NCBI RefSeq assembly: GCF_900199185.1 | Contig: NZ_OBMI01000003.1 | Coordinates: 1-64,000, forward strand | Length of the DNA stretch: 64,000 nt | Direction: 5' to 3' | Source of the DNA: Sphingomonas guangdongensis | Lineage (GTDB): Bacteria > Pseudomonadota > Alphaproteobacteria > Sphingomonadales > Sphingomonadaceae | Shown here: positions 26,955-36,167 of the stretch, piece by piece | Layout: every line of letters begins with the position of its first letter | Position numbering within the stretch: the stretch's first letter is position 1 | Position numbers and translations under genes: made by a program | Notes under the pieces: generated by a model | Databases searched by the model: none | What the model was told of the DNA's origin: nothing | What the model saw: the letters and a program-made list of their open reading frames with translations, nothing else

Positions 26955-28885
26955 GCTGCGGGTTTGAGGTAGCGGTCGAACCAGTCGACCGTGCGCTTGA
27001 GCGAATCGAGCTGGTTCTCGCGCTTCTGGAAACCATGGCCCTCGGCCGGGTAGAACACCGTTTCCACCACATTGCCCTTGGCCTTCAGGATGTCGTTGAC
27101 CTCCTGCGCCTGGCCGCGCGGCACGCGGATGTCGTTCTCGCCTTGGATCGTCAGCAACGGCGCCTTGGCGGCGCGGATGTAGGTGAGCGGGGAGGCGGCG
27201 TCATAGACCTTGGGGTCGGTCTCTGGCGTGCCTAGCAGGCCGCGCTGGTACGCCTTCAGCACCTCGTCCTGATCGCGGTACATCGTCCGCCAGTTGATGA
27301 TGCCGAACCATTGGACGCCCGCGGCGAACTCGTCGGGGGTGCGGCCGAGCGCCATCAGCGTCATGAACCCGCCGTAGCTGCCTCCGAAGATGCCGACGCG
27401 TTTGGGATCGACGTAGCCGGAGGCCACCAGAAAGGCTTTGGCCGCGACGGTGTCCTTCAAGTCGCCGCCGCCCAGGTCCTTGTAGTTCGCGTTCTGGAAC
27501 GCCTTGCCGTAGCCGGTGGAGCCGCGGAAGTTCGGCTGAATGGTGATGTAGCCGCGGCTGGCGAAGGCGGCGGCGTAGCGATTGTAGCCGTCCTCGGCGC
27601 GGCCGGTCGGGCCGCCGTGCGGCATGACGATGGCGGGGTTCGTGCCGTCGCGCTTCAGGTTGGCGGGAATCGTGACCACGGCGGTGATGAGCGTGCCGTC
27701 GAAGCTCTTGTAGGTGACGACCTGCGACTTCGGCAGGGCGGCCGGGTTCAGGCTGGCGATCGCGAGCTGGGTGACGGGGCGCGTCGTTCCGGTGGCGAGA
27801 TCATAGGTGAGCAGGTTGACCGGCGTATCGGCGCCGGTGTGCACCACCGTCAGCGTGCGGCCGTCGGGCGAGCGCGGGTCGGTACCGAACAGGTAGTTCG
27901 CGCCGGGCGGCAGCGCGAGCGGCGTTTCCGCCCTGCTCGCCAGATCATAGCTGACGAGCGCGCTGCGGACGTCGTCGCTCGCCTCGACGATCAGCGCTCG
28001 GCCGTCCCGCGTGAAGACCCGCGACGACTGGCCCCACGGCGACCGCTTCAGCCAGCGCCACTTCGCGCCCGCGACCTCGTAGACGCCGGCGTGCATCTGG
28101 CCGGTGCCCTCGTCCGTCGTCACCGCGATCGAGCGCCCGTCCGCAGTCGCGTCGCTCGCCTGGTAGACGGTCTCGGCCCTGCCGAGCAGGCGGGTCGCGG
28201 CGCCGGTGGCCGCGTCGACGCGCCACACCTCGCTAACCCGGTAGTCGACCCGGTCCCGGTTCGCGAGGATGGCGCGGCCGTTCTCGATCCAGGCGACCGG
28301 GGTCCAGCCGAACTGCGGGTCGGCCTCCCGGGTCAGCACGGTGACCTTGCCGGCCGCGTCCATGACCGCGAGGTTAGACTGGCCTTCGCTCTTGAGCTTG
28401 GTCGAGAGGGCGACCCGGCCATCGGCAGGCCCGGCGACCAGATTGCCCTCGCGGCGGTCGGGCGAGTTGGTCAGGTTCTCGACCGCGCCGCCGTCAACCG
28501 GTACGCGGTAGACGTCGGTGTACTCGTTGCCTCCGACGTCCTGCTCAAAATACAGATACTTGCCGTCGGCCGAGGCGAGCAGCCCGCTCTGCGTGTCGTC
28601 GGCCTGGGTCAGCTGGAGCGGCCAGCTGCCGCCCGCGTCGGTGCGCCAGATGTTGTAGCGGCCGGTGAGGTTGGTCGAGACGAACAGGTGCTTGCCGTCC
28701 GCGCTCCAGGCGACGCCCTGCATGCCGCGTGAGGTGCCGATGTCCTCCAGCGGCACCGGGCTGGCCACCGAACCGGCGGGTGAGGCGAGCGAGCGGGGAT
28801 CGGTGACCGGGCGATCGGGCGTTCGGACCTGGGCCCCAAGCGGTACCGCCGTCGCCAGCAACACACCCAGCAGCAGATAGCGCAT
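26951..28885 (-). CDS. Secreted prolyl-oligopeptidase family (S9) peptidase
   Basis: A 644-residue exported serine peptidase. After the signal peptide (MRYLLLGVLLATAVPLGAQ), residues about 45-370 form a WD/TolB-like beta-propeller with repeated SADGK motifs, followed by an alpha/beta-hydrolase domain. Catalytic residues are visible as Ser in GGSYGGFM, Asp in GENDIRVP and His in AEGHGFQK. Such enzymes (DPP IV or acylaminoacyl-peptidase like) trim peptides in the periplasm. Same strand as accC, with about 36 nt between. Confidence 0.94.
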   Translation of the reverse strand: MRYLLLGVLLATAVPLGAQVRTPDRPVTDPRSLASPAGSVASPVPLEDIGTSRGMQGVAWSADGKHLFVSTNLTGRYNIWRTDAGGSWPLQLTQADDTQSGLLASADGKYLYFEQDVGGNEYTDVYRVPVDGGAVENLTNSPDRREGNLVAGPADGRVALSTKLKSEGQSNLAVMDAAGKVTVLTREADPQFGWTPVAWIENGRAILANRDRVDYRVSEVWRVDAATGAATRLLGRAETVYQASDATADGRSIAVTTDEGTGQMHAGVYEVAGAKWRWLKRSPWGQSSRVFTRDGRALIVEASDDVRSALVSYDLASRAETPLALPPGANYLFGTDPRSPDGRTLTVVHTGADTPVNLLTYDLATGTTRPVTQLAIASLNPAALPKSQVVTYKSFDGTLITAVVTIPANLKRDGTNPAIVMPHGGPTGRAEDGYNRYAAAFASRGYITIQPNFRGSTGYGKAFQNANYKDLGGGDLKDTVAAKAFLVASGYVDPKRVGIFGGSYGGFMTLMALGRTPDEFAAGVQWFGIINWRTMYRDQDEVLKAYQRGLLGTPETDPKVYDAASPLTYIRAAKAPLLTIQGENDIRVPRGQAQEVNDILKAKGNVVETVFYPAEGHGFQKRENQLDSLKRTVDWFDRYLKPAA

Positions 28886-28921
28886 CGTCCCGCCCCCTTG
28901 TCCCTCACGAGTCCCCCGCGC

Positions 28922-30274
28922 TCAATCCTCCTGCTTCGCGAGCCATTCTTCAAGCCACTTGATCGTGTAGGCACCGTCCTGGAACTCTGGGTCGTCGAGT
29001 AGCGCCTGGTGGAGCGGAATGGTGGTGGTGATCCCGTCCACCACGAACTCCTCCAGCGCGCGGCGCAGGCGCCGCAGCGCGCCCGCGCGGGTGGTGCCGT
29101 AGACGATCAGCTTGGCAATCATGCTGTCGTAATAGGGCGGCACGCGGTAGCCGGCGTAGAGCCCGCTATCGACCCGCACGTTCATGCCGCCGGGCGCGTG
29201 GTAGCCGGTCACCAGCCCCGGCGAAGGCGCAAAGGTGCGTGGGTTTTCGGCATTGATCCGGCACTCGATCGCGTGGCCGCGGAACTCGACATCCTCTTGG
29301 CGTAGCGTCAGCGACTCGCCCTCGGCGATGCGGATCTGCTCGCGCACCAGGTCCAGGCCTGTGATCGCCTCTGTCACCGGATGTTCGACCTGAAGGCGGG
29401 TGTTCATCTCGATGAAGTAGAACTCGCCCGCTTCCCACAGAAACTCGATGGTACCGGCCCCGCGGTAGCCCATCTCGGCCATGGCGCGGGCGACGATGCC
29501 GCCCATCCGCTCGCGCTCGGCCGGCGTGATGACGGGGGAGGGGGCTTCCTCCACCACCTTCTGATGGCGGCGCTGGAGCGAACAGTCGCGCTCGCCCAGG
29601 TGGATGGCGTTGCCGTTGCCGTCGCCGAAAACCTGAAATTCGATGTGGCGCGGGTTGCCCAGGTACTTTTCCAGGTAGACGGTGGCATCCCCGAACGCGG
29701 CCTTGGCCTCGCTGCCGGCCTGCTGCATCAGCGTCTCGAGCTGGTCGGGGCGATCGCACACCTTCATGCCGCGTCCGCCGCCGCCCGACGCTGCCTTGAT
29801 GATCACGGGATAGCCGATCCGCTCGGCGAGCGCCGCGGCTTCGGACACGTCGCTGATCGCACCATCGGAGCCGGGGACCAGCGGCAGGCCGAGCGCGCCC
29901 GCGGTGCGCTTCGCCTCCACCTTGTCGCCCATGGTGCGGATATGCTCGGGCTTGGGGCCGACGAAGATCAGGCCGTGCGCCTCCACGATCTCGGCGAACT
30001 TGGCGTTCTCGCTCAGGAAGCCATAGCCGGGATGGATCGCATCGGCGTGGCTGATTTCCGCCGCGGAGATGATGTTGGGAATGTTAAGGTAGCTCTCGGC
30101 CGCGGACGGCGGACCGATGCAGATCGCCTCGTCCGCCAGCCGCACGTGCATGGCATCGGCGTCGGCAGTGGAGTGCACCGCGACCGTCTTGATCCCCATC
30201 TCGTGACAGGCGCGGTGGATGCGCAGCGCGATCTCGCCGCGGTTGGCGATCAGCAATTTCTCGATCTTGGCCAC
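28922..30274 (-). CDS. accC: Acetyl-CoA carboxylase, biotin carboxylase subunit
   Basis: A 450-residue ATP-grasp enzyme that carboxylates the biotin on AccB in the first step of fatty acid synthesis. The GTG start at 30274 ([17 protein letters not shown]) fits the family; a longer frame reaching into accB adds only a Ser-rich tail. Key blocks: [13 protein letters not shown], the Gly-rich ATP loop [32 protein letters not shown] and [14 protein letters not shown] with catalytic Glu and Arg. It lies 4 nt after accB. Confidence 0.97.
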   Translation of the reverse strand: MAKIEKLLIANRGEIALRIHRACHEMGIKTVAVHSTADADAMHVRLADEAICIGPPSAAESYLNIPNIISAAEISHADAIHPGYGFLSENAKFAEIVEAHGLIFVGPKPEHIRTMGDKVEAKRTAGALGLPLVPGSDGAISDVSEAAALAERIGYPVIIKAASGGGGRGMKVCDRPDQLETLMQQAGSEAKAAFGDATVYLEKYLGNPRHIEFQVFGDGNGNAIHLGERDCSLQRRHQKVVEEAPSPVITPAERERMGGIVARAMAEMGYRGAGTIEFLWEAGEFYFIEMNTRLQVEHPVTEAITGLDLVREQIRIAEGESLTLRQEDVEFRGHAIECRINAENPRTFAPSPGLVTGYHAPGGMNVRVDSGLYAGYRVPPYYDSMIAKLIVYGTTRAGALRRLRRALEEFVVDGITTTIPLHQALLDDPEFQDGAYTIKWLEEWLAKQED

Positions 30275-30278
30275 AGGC

Positions 30279-30776
30279 TTACTCGACGACGACGAGCGGC
30301 TGGTCGAATTCAACGGGCTGGCCGCTCTCGACCAGAATCGACCGGACCGTGCCGGCCGCCGGCGCGACGATTGGGTTCATCACCTTCATCGCTTCCACGA
30401 TCAGCAGCGTGTCCCCGGCGGCGACCTGCTGCCCGACGCTGACGAACGGCTTCGCCTCCGGGTTGGGAGCGAGATAGGCCGTGCCGACCATCGGCGACTT
30501 GACCGCGTTGGCGGTGCTCGCCGGCGCGGATGCGCCCGTCTCGGCTGCGATCGCTGCGGCCGGCTGGGGCGCTGTGACGAGCGGAGCGGGCGGCGGCGGC
30601 GCATAGGCGGCGACCGGCGCGGCGGCGGCCGGCGCCTTGCGAGCGACGCGTACCTTGCGGTCGCCGTCCTCCACCTCGATCTCGGTCAGCTGCGTCTCGT
30701 CGAGCACCTGCGCGAGCTGGCGGACCAGCTCGATGTCGACGCTGATCGCCCCCGATCCCCTGCTGTTGTCGCTCAT
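30279..30776 (-). CDS. accB: Acetyl-CoA carboxylase biotin carboxyl carrier protein
   Basis: A 165-residue carrier of the biotin used by acetyl-CoA carboxylase. It has an N-terminal segment (1-45), a long Ala/Pro-rich flexible linker (about 48-95) and the C-terminal biotinyl domain with the biotin-accepting Lys in VEAMKVMN. The start at 30776 is preceded by TGAGGGGCGA and gives the family N-terminus; a longer frame exists. aroQ, accB and accC are in the order common in proteobacteria and are likely one transcript. Confidence 0.97.
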   Translation of the reverse strand: MSDNSRGSGAISVDIELVRQLAQVLDETQLTEIEVEDGDRKVRVARKAPAAAAPVAAYAPPPPAPLVTAPQPAAAIAAETGASAPASTANAVKSPMVGTAYLAPNPEAKPFVSVGQQVAAGDTLLIVEAMKVMNPIVAPAAGTVRSILVESGQPVEFDQPLVVVE

Positions 30777-30819
30777 TCGCCCCTCAGATACCGTGAAATC
30801 TCGAAAGCGCGTGCCCTTG

Positions 30820-31254
30820 TCAGAAGCGTGCGGCGGCGTCCAGCGCGAGCAGATAGGATAGCGCGCCGAACCCGGCGATTGTTCCGCGGGCGGCACGGCC
30901 GACGTAACTCAGGTGGCGGAAGTCCTCCCGCCCATGCGGGTTCGACAGGTGCACCTCGATCACCGGGGTGCGGATCGATCGGATCGCGTCGTGGAGCGCG
31001 ACCGACGTGTGGGTGTAGCCGCCCGGATTGAGAATCACGGCCCGGGCAGCGACCGCCTGCGCCTCGTGCAGCCAGTCGATCAGGTGCCCCTCGTGGTTCG
31101 ACTGGCGCATGTCGATCTCCAGGTCGAGCTCGCGGGCGCGATCCTCCAGCTGCCCGGCGATGTCGTCCAGCGTCTCGTGGCCGTAGACAGCCGGCTCGCG
31201 CGTGCCGAGCAGGTTGAGGTTGGGGCCGTTCAGGACGAAGATGGTGTCGGGCAT
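30820..31254 (-). CDS. aroQ: Type II 3-dehydroquinate dehydratase
   Basis: A 144-residue enzyme of the shikimate pathway that converts 3-dehydroquinate to 3-dehydroshikimate. Type II signatures are [14 protein letters not shown] with the catalytic Arg and Tyr (VYG), [11 protein letters not shown] and the His-containing [12 protein letters not shown], plus [15 protein letters not shown]. The start at 31254 opens at [12 protein letters not shown]. It heads the aroQ-accB-accC cluster on the minus strand. Confidence 0.97.
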   Translation of the reverse strand: MPDTIFVLNGPNLNLLGTREPAVYGHETLDDIAGQLEDRARELDLEIDMRQSNHEGHLIDWLHEAQAVAARAVILNPGGYTHTSVALHDAIRSIRTPVIEVHLSNPHGREDFRHLSYVGRAARGTIAGFGALSYLLALDAAARF

Positions 31255-31307
31255 GGCGCTCCCCGGTTGCGACTGGGGAGCGAACCCCATATCTGCCGTC
31301 CTCCCTA

Positions 31308-31396
31308 CCCGTTCGTGTCGAGCGAAGTCGAGACACGCGTTGCAAACGGGCGATCTTTGACCCAAGCGCTTCTCGACTTCGCTCGAAGCGAACGGG
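31308..31396. repeat. Imperfect inverted repeat, sphingomonad-type element
   Basis: Two 31-nt arms (31308-31338 and 31366-31396) are inverted copies, matching at 27 of 31 positions; both contain the core TCGAGCGAAGTCGAGA. The 27-nt centre is not symmetric. Translated, the arms give SSEVETR and LDFARSER, peptides that recur in spurious frames across sphingomonad genomes, so this is probably a dispersed non-coding repeat. It occupies the whole divergent spacer between aroQ and thiSG, ending just before the thiSG ribosome binding site. Confidence 0.7.
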
Positions 31397-31405
31397 GGAG
31401 TTACC

Positions 31406-32413
31406 ATGGCCCACACCGACGGCACTGTCTCCATCACCGTCAACGGCGAGCACAAGCGCGTGCCCGCCGGCACCACGCTGACGCAGCTTGCCGAGTCGCT
31501 GGGCCTGGTTCCCGCCAAGCTCGCGATCGAGCGCAACCTGGAGGTGGTGCCGCGCTCCACCCACGACCAGGTGACCGTGGAAGACGGCGACGACCTGGAG
31601 ATCGTCCACTTCGTCGGCGGCGGCGACCACGGCGCAAGCGTCGATCAGGACAGCTGGACCGTGGCCGGACGCACCTTCCGCTCCCGGCTGATCGTCGGCA
31701 CCGGCAAGTACAAGGACTTCGCGCAGAACGCCGCCGCGCTCGAAGCGTCAGGGGCGGAGATCGTGACGGTCGCCGTGCGCCGCGTGAACGTCAGCGATCC
31801 GTCGGCGCCGCGCCTGACCGACTTCATCGATCCCGCCAAGGTCACCTACCTGCCCAACACGGCCGGATGCTTCGATGCCGAGAGCGCCGTCCGCACGCTG
31901 CGTCTGGCGCGCGAGGCGGGCGGCTGGGACCTGGTCAAGCTGGAGGTGCTCGGCGAGGCGCGCACCCTCTACCCCGACATGCGCGAGACGCTGAAGGCGA
32001 CGGAGGTGCTGGTCCGCGAAGGCTTCAAGCCGATGGTCTACTGCGTCGACGATCCGATCGCCGCCAAGCAGCTGGAGGAGGCAGGCGCGGTCGCGATCAT
32101 GCCGCTCGGCGCGCCGATCGGCTCCGGGCTCGGCATCCAAAATCGGGTCACCATCCGCCTGATCGTGGAAGGCGCGAAGGTGCCGGTGCTGGTCGACGCG
32201 GGCGTCGGCACCGCGTCCGATGCCGCGGTCGCGATGGAGCTCGGCTGCGACGGGGTGCTAATGAACACTGCGATCGCCGAGGCCAAGGATTCGGTCATGA
32301 TGGCGGCGGCGATGAAGGCGTCGGTCGAGGCGGGGCGGCTCGCCTACCGTGCCGGGCGCATGGGCCAGCGGCGCTATGCCGATCCCTCCAGCCCGCTCGC
32401 CGGGTTGATCTGA
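31406..32413 (+). CDS. thiG: Fused sulfur carrier ThiS - thiazole synthase ThiG
   Basis: A 335-residue fusion for the thiazole half of thiamine. Residues about 7-73 are a ThiS ubiquitin-like domain ([16 protein letters not shown]; end IVHFVGGG). After a short linker ([11 protein letters not shown]), residues 84-335 are ThiG, a TIM barrel with [19 protein letters not shown], the Schiff-base Lys in DLVKLEVLG, and [18 protein letters not shown]. ThiS normally needs a free C-terminal Gly-Gly that is thiocarboxylated; here Gly71-73 are internal. The ribosome binding site is GGGGGAG. No TPP riboswitch was seen upstream. ThiF, ThiH/ThiO, ThiC and ThiE are not in the window. Confidence 0.95.
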   Translation: MAHTDGTVSITVNGEHKRVPAGTTLTQLAESLGLVPAKLAIERNLEVVPRSTHDQVTVEDGDDLEIVHFVGGGDHGASVDQDSWTVAGRTFRSRLIVGTGKYKDFAQNAAALEASGAEIVTVAVRRVNVSDPSAPRLTDFIDPAKVTYLPNTAGCFDAESAVRTLRLAREAGGWDLVKLEVLGEARTLYPDMRETLKATEVLVREGFKPMVYCVDDPIAAKQLEEAGAVAIMPLGAPIGSGLGIQNRVTIRLIVEGAKVPVLVDAGVGTASDAAVAMELGCDGVLMNTAIAEAKDSVMMAAAMKASVEAGRLAYRAGRMGQRRYADPSSPLAGLI

Positions 32414-32422
32414 GAACGCGCC

Positions 32423-32448
32423 CGCTTGCCGGCCGAAGTCGGCAAGCG
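32423..32448. terminator. Bidirectional terminator hairpin
   Basis: CGCTTGCCG and CGGCAAGCG form a perfect 9-bp stem around an 8-nt loop in the 44-nt gap between the convergent thiSG and ferritin-like genes. There is no strong T run on either side, so its role is inferred from position and stem strength. Confidence 0.6.
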
Positions 32449-32457
32449 AGCGGTACG

Positions 32458-32937
32458 TCAGGCGTGGCCGAGCAGTTGTTCGGCAAGCTTCGTGTGCCGC
32501 TCGTCGGCCTGCTTGGCCTCGTCCGCCGCCGCCTTCATGTCGCGCGCGACGTCTTCCAGCCCGAGGTGCCGGGCGTAGTTCGCCATGGTCCCGAATGCGG
32601 CGATCCAGTAGTGCAGCGCGAGCTGGCCGCTCGCGATGATGCCGAGGTCGCGCGCCGTGTCGTCGTCCGCCTGCTCCCGGATGCGGCGGCTGACCTCATA
32701 GTGCGCCTCCAGGATCGGATTGTTGCCCTGGTTGCCGTCGCCAGCCTGCTGCAGCGCGCGGCCGATTAGGTCCGCCCAGCGCCTCGACGTCTCCTTACCC
32801 TGCTCCAGCGCGTCCCGCAGTTCTGGATTCGTAGCATCGTCACTGATCTCGTCAGTCGCCCGTGCCGCGACATCGCTGCCGGCCTTCATCGCCGACAGAC
32901 CCTGCGCGACCAGCGTCTTCAGATTGTCCTCGTCCAT
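32458..32937 (-). CDS. YciE-like ferritin-like domain protein (DUF892)
   Basis: A 159-residue, mostly helical protein of the DUF892/YciE ferritin-like group (SDVAARATDEISDDATNPEL, EAHYEVSRRIREQ, GQLALHYWIAAFGTMAN). Acidic and His residues that could bind metal are spaced through the four helices. Members are stress-induced; their reaction is unknown. The start at 32937 follows AGGAGA; the open frame extends further upstream without a ribosome binding site. The next gene, divergent, encodes another general stress protein (CsbD type), consistent with shared stress control. Confidence 0.82.
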   Translation of the reverse strand: MDEDNLKTLVAQGLSAMKAGSDVAARATDEISDDATNPELRDALEQGKETSRRWADLIGRALQQAGDGNQGNNPILEAHYEVSRRIREQADDDTARDLGIIASGQLALHYWIAAFGTMANYARHLGLEDVARDMKAAADEAKQADERHTKLAEQLLGHA

Positions 32938-33128
32938 GACATTCTCCTGCCGACCCACAGCGCGCCGGTATGCGCAAGATGGTCTGGCAGCCGCACTGGT
33001 TGCGACTCGGCACGACGCTAGCGACGGAGCGGGCCTTGTTCCGGTCGTTGCGCAGGCACCTGCAATCTGGATCAAGGAACGACCGTCGCCAGCGATCGTT
33101 CTATGATCAACCAGTAGGAGTACGAACC

Positions 33129-33317
33129 ATGGGTGAACTCACCGACAAGATCGCCGGCAACGTCAACGAGGCCGTCGGTAAGGCGAAGCAGGCTCTCGCC
33201 GGCGACGGCCACGACCGCGACGAGCATCTGGCGGCCGAAGGCGCGGCACAGGAGGGCAAGGGCAAGGCGCAGCAGTTCACCGGCAAGGTGAAGGGGGCGC
33301 TCGGCGACGACATCTAG
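33129..33317 (+). CDS. CsbD-family general stress protein
   Basis: A 62-residue hydrophilic protein of the CsbD/YjbJ type (MGELTDKIAGNVNEAVGKAK, GKAQQFTGKVKGALGDD). These proteins accumulate under the general stress response and have no defined activity. The start follows TAGGAG by a normal distance. In alphaproteobacteria such genes are typically under EcfG control; the upstream bases GGAACGACCGTC... near 33074 are suggestive of a GGAAC-type -35 but no clear partner was confirmed. Confidence 0.85.
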   Translation: MGELTDKIAGNVNEAVGKAKQALAGDGHDRDEHLAAEGAAQEGKGKAQQFTGKVKGALGDDI

Positions 33318-33342
33318 GCTGTCGCCACGCCAGTAGACGCAA

Positions 33343-33373
33343 GCGGCCGTCCGGGTGACCGGGCGGCCGTTTC
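33343..33373 (+). terminator. Intrinsic terminator after csbD
   Basis: GCGGCCGTCCGG, loop GTGA, then CCGGGCGGCCG followed by TTTC: an 11-bp stem with one G-T pair, 25 nt after the csbD stop. It separates csbD from the CoA-transferase operon. Confidence 0.75.
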
Positions 33374-33471
33374 TCATTCATCAAGCCGAGTTGAACGGGC
33401 GTTCAACTCGGCTTGACCCGGTCGCGGCGCCGGTCCTAAGCGCGGTGGCGAACGCTGGGAGAGGCAAGCGC

Positions 33472-34179
33472 GTGGACAAGCTCTATCCGGATGCGGCGGC
33501 GGCGCTCGACGGGCTGCTTCATGACGGCATGACGATCTGTGCCGGCGGCTTCGGCCTGTCCGGCATACCGGAGCGGCTGATCGACGCGATTCAGGCGAGC
33601 GGGGTCACCGGGCTGACCATCGCCTCCAACAATGCCGGGATCGACAACGAGGGGCTCGGCAAGCTGCTGCGCAGCCGCCAGGTCAGGAAGATGATCTCCT
33701 CCTACGTCGGCGAGAACAAGGAGTTCGAGCGCCAGTACCTGTCGGGCGAGCTGGAGGTCGAGTTCTGTCCGCAGGGGACGCTGGCCGAGCGCTGCCGCGC
33801 CGGTGGCGCGGGCATCCCCGGCTTCTACACGAAAACGGGCGTCGGCACCCTGGTCGCCGAGGGCAAGGAAGTGAAGGAGTTCGACGGGGAGGAGTATATT
33901 CTGGAGCGTGGCATCCGCGCCGACCTGTCGATCATCAAGGGCTGGAAAGCGGACGAGAGCGGCAACCTCGTCTTCCGCAAGACGGCGCGCAACTTCAACC
34001 AGCCGATGGCGACCGCTGGGCGGGTCTGCGTGGCGGAAGTGGAGGAGGTGGTGCCGGTCGGCGCGCTCGATCCCGATCACATCCACCTGCCCGGCATCTA
34101 CGTGAAGCGCCTGATCGTCGGTGCGCCCTACGACAAGAAGATCGAGTTCCGCACGACGCGGCCGCGCGAGGCGGCGTGA
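33472..34179 (+). CDS. scoA: 3-oxoacid CoA-transferase subunit A
   Basis: The 235-residue alpha subunit of succinyl-CoA:3-ketoacid CoA-transferase, which activates acetoacetate for ketone or PHB use. Family blocks: [37 protein letters not shown]-type loops and [18 protein letters not shown]. The start is GTG at 33472 behind GGGAGAGG. The stop overlaps the cupin gene start; the beta subunit is not next but 1.35 kb downstream, after two inserted genes. Confidence 0.94.
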   Translation: MDKLYPDAAAALDGLLHDGMTICAGGFGLSGIPERLIDAIQASGVTGLTIASNNAGIDNEGLGKLLRSRQVRKMISSYVGENKEFERQYLSGELEVEFCPQGTLAERCRAGGAGIPGFYTKTGVGTLVAEGKEVKEFDGEEYILERGIRADLSIIKGWKADESGNLVFRKTARNFNQPMATAGRVCVAEVEEVVPVGALDPDHIHLPGIYVKRLIVGAPYDKKIEFRTTRPREAA

Positions 34180-34517
34180 TGACGGCGGAGGTGGTCGACC
34201 TCCAAGCGCTGATCGCGATCCACGGCGCGGTGCGCTACCACAACCGGCCGGTCGCCGCGGTCAACGACCACGTCGTTCGCGTGTCGGTGATGACCGAGCC
34301 TTATTTCTGGCACCGGCACCCGAACAGCGACGAGACCTTCCTGGTGATCGAGGGCGAGGTCGAACTCGCGCTCGAGGATCGAACGCTCCTGCTGCGGGAG
34401 GGCCAGGTCGCGACCGTTCCGGCGGGCGCGGCGCACTGCAGCCGCCCGCTCACCGCTCGATCCGTCAATCTGACGATCGAGCGTGCCGACCTGGTCACCG
34501 AGCGCGTCGCGCGGTGA
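34179..34517 (+). CDS. Small cupin-domain protein
   Basis: A 112-residue single-cupin protein. The first cupin motif carries His45, His47 and Glu52 (FWHRHPNSDETF), and the second motif has PAGAAHCSRP with a fourth ligand His, so a metal site is likely. The fold gives no reaction; such proteins range from isomerases to dioxygenases and sensors. It overlaps scoA (ATGA) and the phosphatase gene (GTGA), so it is translationally coupled within the CoA-transferase operon. Confidence 0.85.
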   Translation: MTAEVVDLQALIAIHGAVRYHNRPVAAVNDHVVRVSVMTEPYFWHRHPNSDETFLVIEGEVELALEDRTLLLREGQVATVPAGAAHCSRPLTARSVNLTIERADLVTERVAR

Positions 34518-35530
34518 AGGTGGCGGTGCGTCTGGGCGTGATCCTGATGCCGGCTGCGCTTGGCGGCTGCGTCGCCGCGGCCGCGCTCGCGCCGGTGGTA
34601 GCCTCGTCAACCGCGATCGTGCGGAGCCGGATGCAGGAGGCGCAGGTCAAGCGCAGGGCACCGCCGGCTACTCCGGTCGCGAGCGATCCCGCGCCGCCCC
34701 AAGCCCTCCGAATCGGGGACGCGCCGGCACTGCCTCCGGCGAGTACGGGAACCATGCCGGCGGGCATGCAGTATCTCTACGGCTCCGGGGAGGCGGTGGG
34801 GGCGTCGGTGCAGGCGTACCAGGCGCTCGCCCGCTACCTCCGCGACCAGGCGGCGGTTCGCAGTGGCCTGAGGCAGCTGGTGCTCGCCGACGGTGCGACC
34901 CTCGACGCGCCACGCTTCGAGCCGTGCGGGCCGAAGCCAAAGGCGGTGGTGCTCGACATCGACGAAACCGCGCTGCTGAACCTCGGGTACGAGGCAGATG
35001 AAGCACGGCGCGGCAGCGGCTATGACCAGGCACGGTGGGAGCGCTGGGAACGGACGGGTGCAGACAAGGTGGTGGCGGTGCCCGGCGCGAAGGCTGCGCT
35101 TGACGCCGCGCGCGCGGCCGGCATCACGGTCATCTTCAACTCCAACCGGGCGAACGCGAACGCCGCCGCGACGGAGGCCGCGCTCACCCATGCTGGGCTC
35201 GGGCCCGCCCGGCACGGCACGACGCTGTGGCTGCGCGGCGATGACGGCGGCGGCTCGGGCAAGGACGATCGCCGCTGGGCAATCGCCAGCGGCTACTGCG
35301 TCGTGGCGCTGGTCGGCGACCAGCTCGGCGACTTCAGCGACCTCTTCAACGTCGCCGGGCTGACGCCGTCCACCCGCCGCGCGCTCGCCGGCGGGCCGGC
35401 GCTCGCCCGGCTGTGGGGCAATGGCTGGTTCGTCCTGCCCAACCCCGTTTACGGCACCGCACTGAAGGGCGACGCCGATGAAATCTTTCCGAGAGACACG
35501 CGCTGGACCGATCCGGCGCAGGAGAAATAG
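34514..35530 (+). CDS. HAD acid phosphatase, e(P4)/class B-like lipoprotein
   Basis: A 338-residue exported HAD-superfamily phosphatase. The N-terminus ends in LGGC, a lipobox-like site; a Pro/Ala-rich stretch (about 45-80) follows. The catalytic motif is [11 protein letters not shown] with DxDxT, and later [15 protein letters not shown] carries the HAD acidic motif. It resembles the 5'-nucleotidase lipoprotein e(P4) family, which dephosphorylates nucleotides such as NMN at the outer membrane. Start is GTG overlapping the cupin stop. Why it lies between two CoA-transferase subunits is unclear. Confidence 0.85.
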   Translation: MKVAVRLGVILMPAALGGCVAAAALAPVVASSTAIVRSRMQEAQVKRRAPPATPVASDPAPPQALRIGDAPALPPASTGTMPAGMQYLYGSGEAVGASVQAYQALARYLRDQAAVRSGLRQLVLADGATLDAPRFEPCGPKPKAVVLDIDETALLNLGYEADEARRGSGYDQARWERWERTGADKVVAVPGAKAALDAARAAGITVIFNSNRANANAAATEAALTHAGLGPARHGTTLWLRGDDGGGSGKDDRRWAIASGYCVVALVGDQLGDFSDLFNVAGLTPSTRRALAGGPALARLWGNGWFVLPNPVYGTALKGDADEIFPRDTRWTDPAQEK

Positions 35531-35531
35531 C

Positions 35532-36167
35532 ATGCCCTGGGATCGCAACCACATGGCGGCGCGCGCCGCAAAGGAGCTGCGTGACGGCTTCTACGTCAAT
35601 CTTGGCATCGGCATTCCGACGCTCGTCGCGAACAACATCCCCGCCGGCATGACGGTCACGCTGCAGAGCGAGAACGGCATGCTCGGGATCGGCCCCTTCC
35701 CGTACGAGGGCGAGGAGGACGCCGACCTGATCAACGCGGGCAAGCAGACGATCAGCGAACTGCCGCAGTCGGCCTATTTCGGGTCGGAGCAGAGCTTCGC
35801 GATGATCCGCGGCGGCCACATCGACCTGACGGTGCTCGGTGCGATGGAAGTCGCGGAGACCGGCGACATCGCCAACTGGATGATCCCGGGCAAGATGATC
35901 AAGGGGATGGGCGGCGCCATGGACCTGGTCGCCGGCGTCAAGAAGATCATCGTGGTGATGGAGCATACCGCCAAGGACGGCAGCCCCAAGTTCATCCCGG
36001 CCTGCACCCTGCCGCTCACCGGGCGCAACGTCGTCGACATGATCGTGACCGACCTGGCGGTGTTCCAGCGACCGGACCATGCCTCTCCGTTCCGGCTGCT
36101 CGAACTGGCGCCTGAGGTAACCGCTGACGAGGTCGCGGCAAAGACGACTGCGCATTACGTCAGCTGA
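35532..36167 (+). CDS. scoB: 3-oxoacid CoA-transferase subunit B
   Basis: The 211-residue beta subunit, carrying the catalytic Glu in [13 protein letters not shown] that forms the covalent CoA thioester. Other family blocks are [32 protein letters not shown] and [17 protein letters not shown]. The start at 35532 lies 1 nt after the phosphatase stop. Its 3' end overlaps the convergent MFS gene by 8 nt. It pairs with ScoA encoded at 33472. Confidence 0.95.
   Translation: MPWDRNHMAARAAKELRDGFYVNLGIGIPTLVANNIPAGMTVTLQSENGMLGIGPFPYEGEEDADLINAGKQTISELPQSAYFGSEQSFAMIRGGHIDLTVLGAMEVAETGDIANWMIPGKMIKGMGGAMDLVAGVKKIIVVMEHTAKDGSPKFIPACTLPLTGRNVVDMIVTDLAVFQRPDHASPFRLLELAPEVTADEVAAKTTAHYVS

Noticed and set aside
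27311..28732. Plus-strand 473-codon frame
   Set aside because: Shadow of the S9 peptidase gene; composition typical of antisense high-GC frames.
31255..31405. Possible TPP riboswitch before thiSG
   Set aside because: None of the conserved TPP-aptamer bases (for example CUGAGA and the partner loop) were found; the spacer is filled by an inverted repeat.
30913..32769. Plus-strand 618-codon frame across aroQ, the inverted repeat and thiSG
   Set aside because: It crosses two well-supported genes and a non-coding repeat, so it cannot be one protein.
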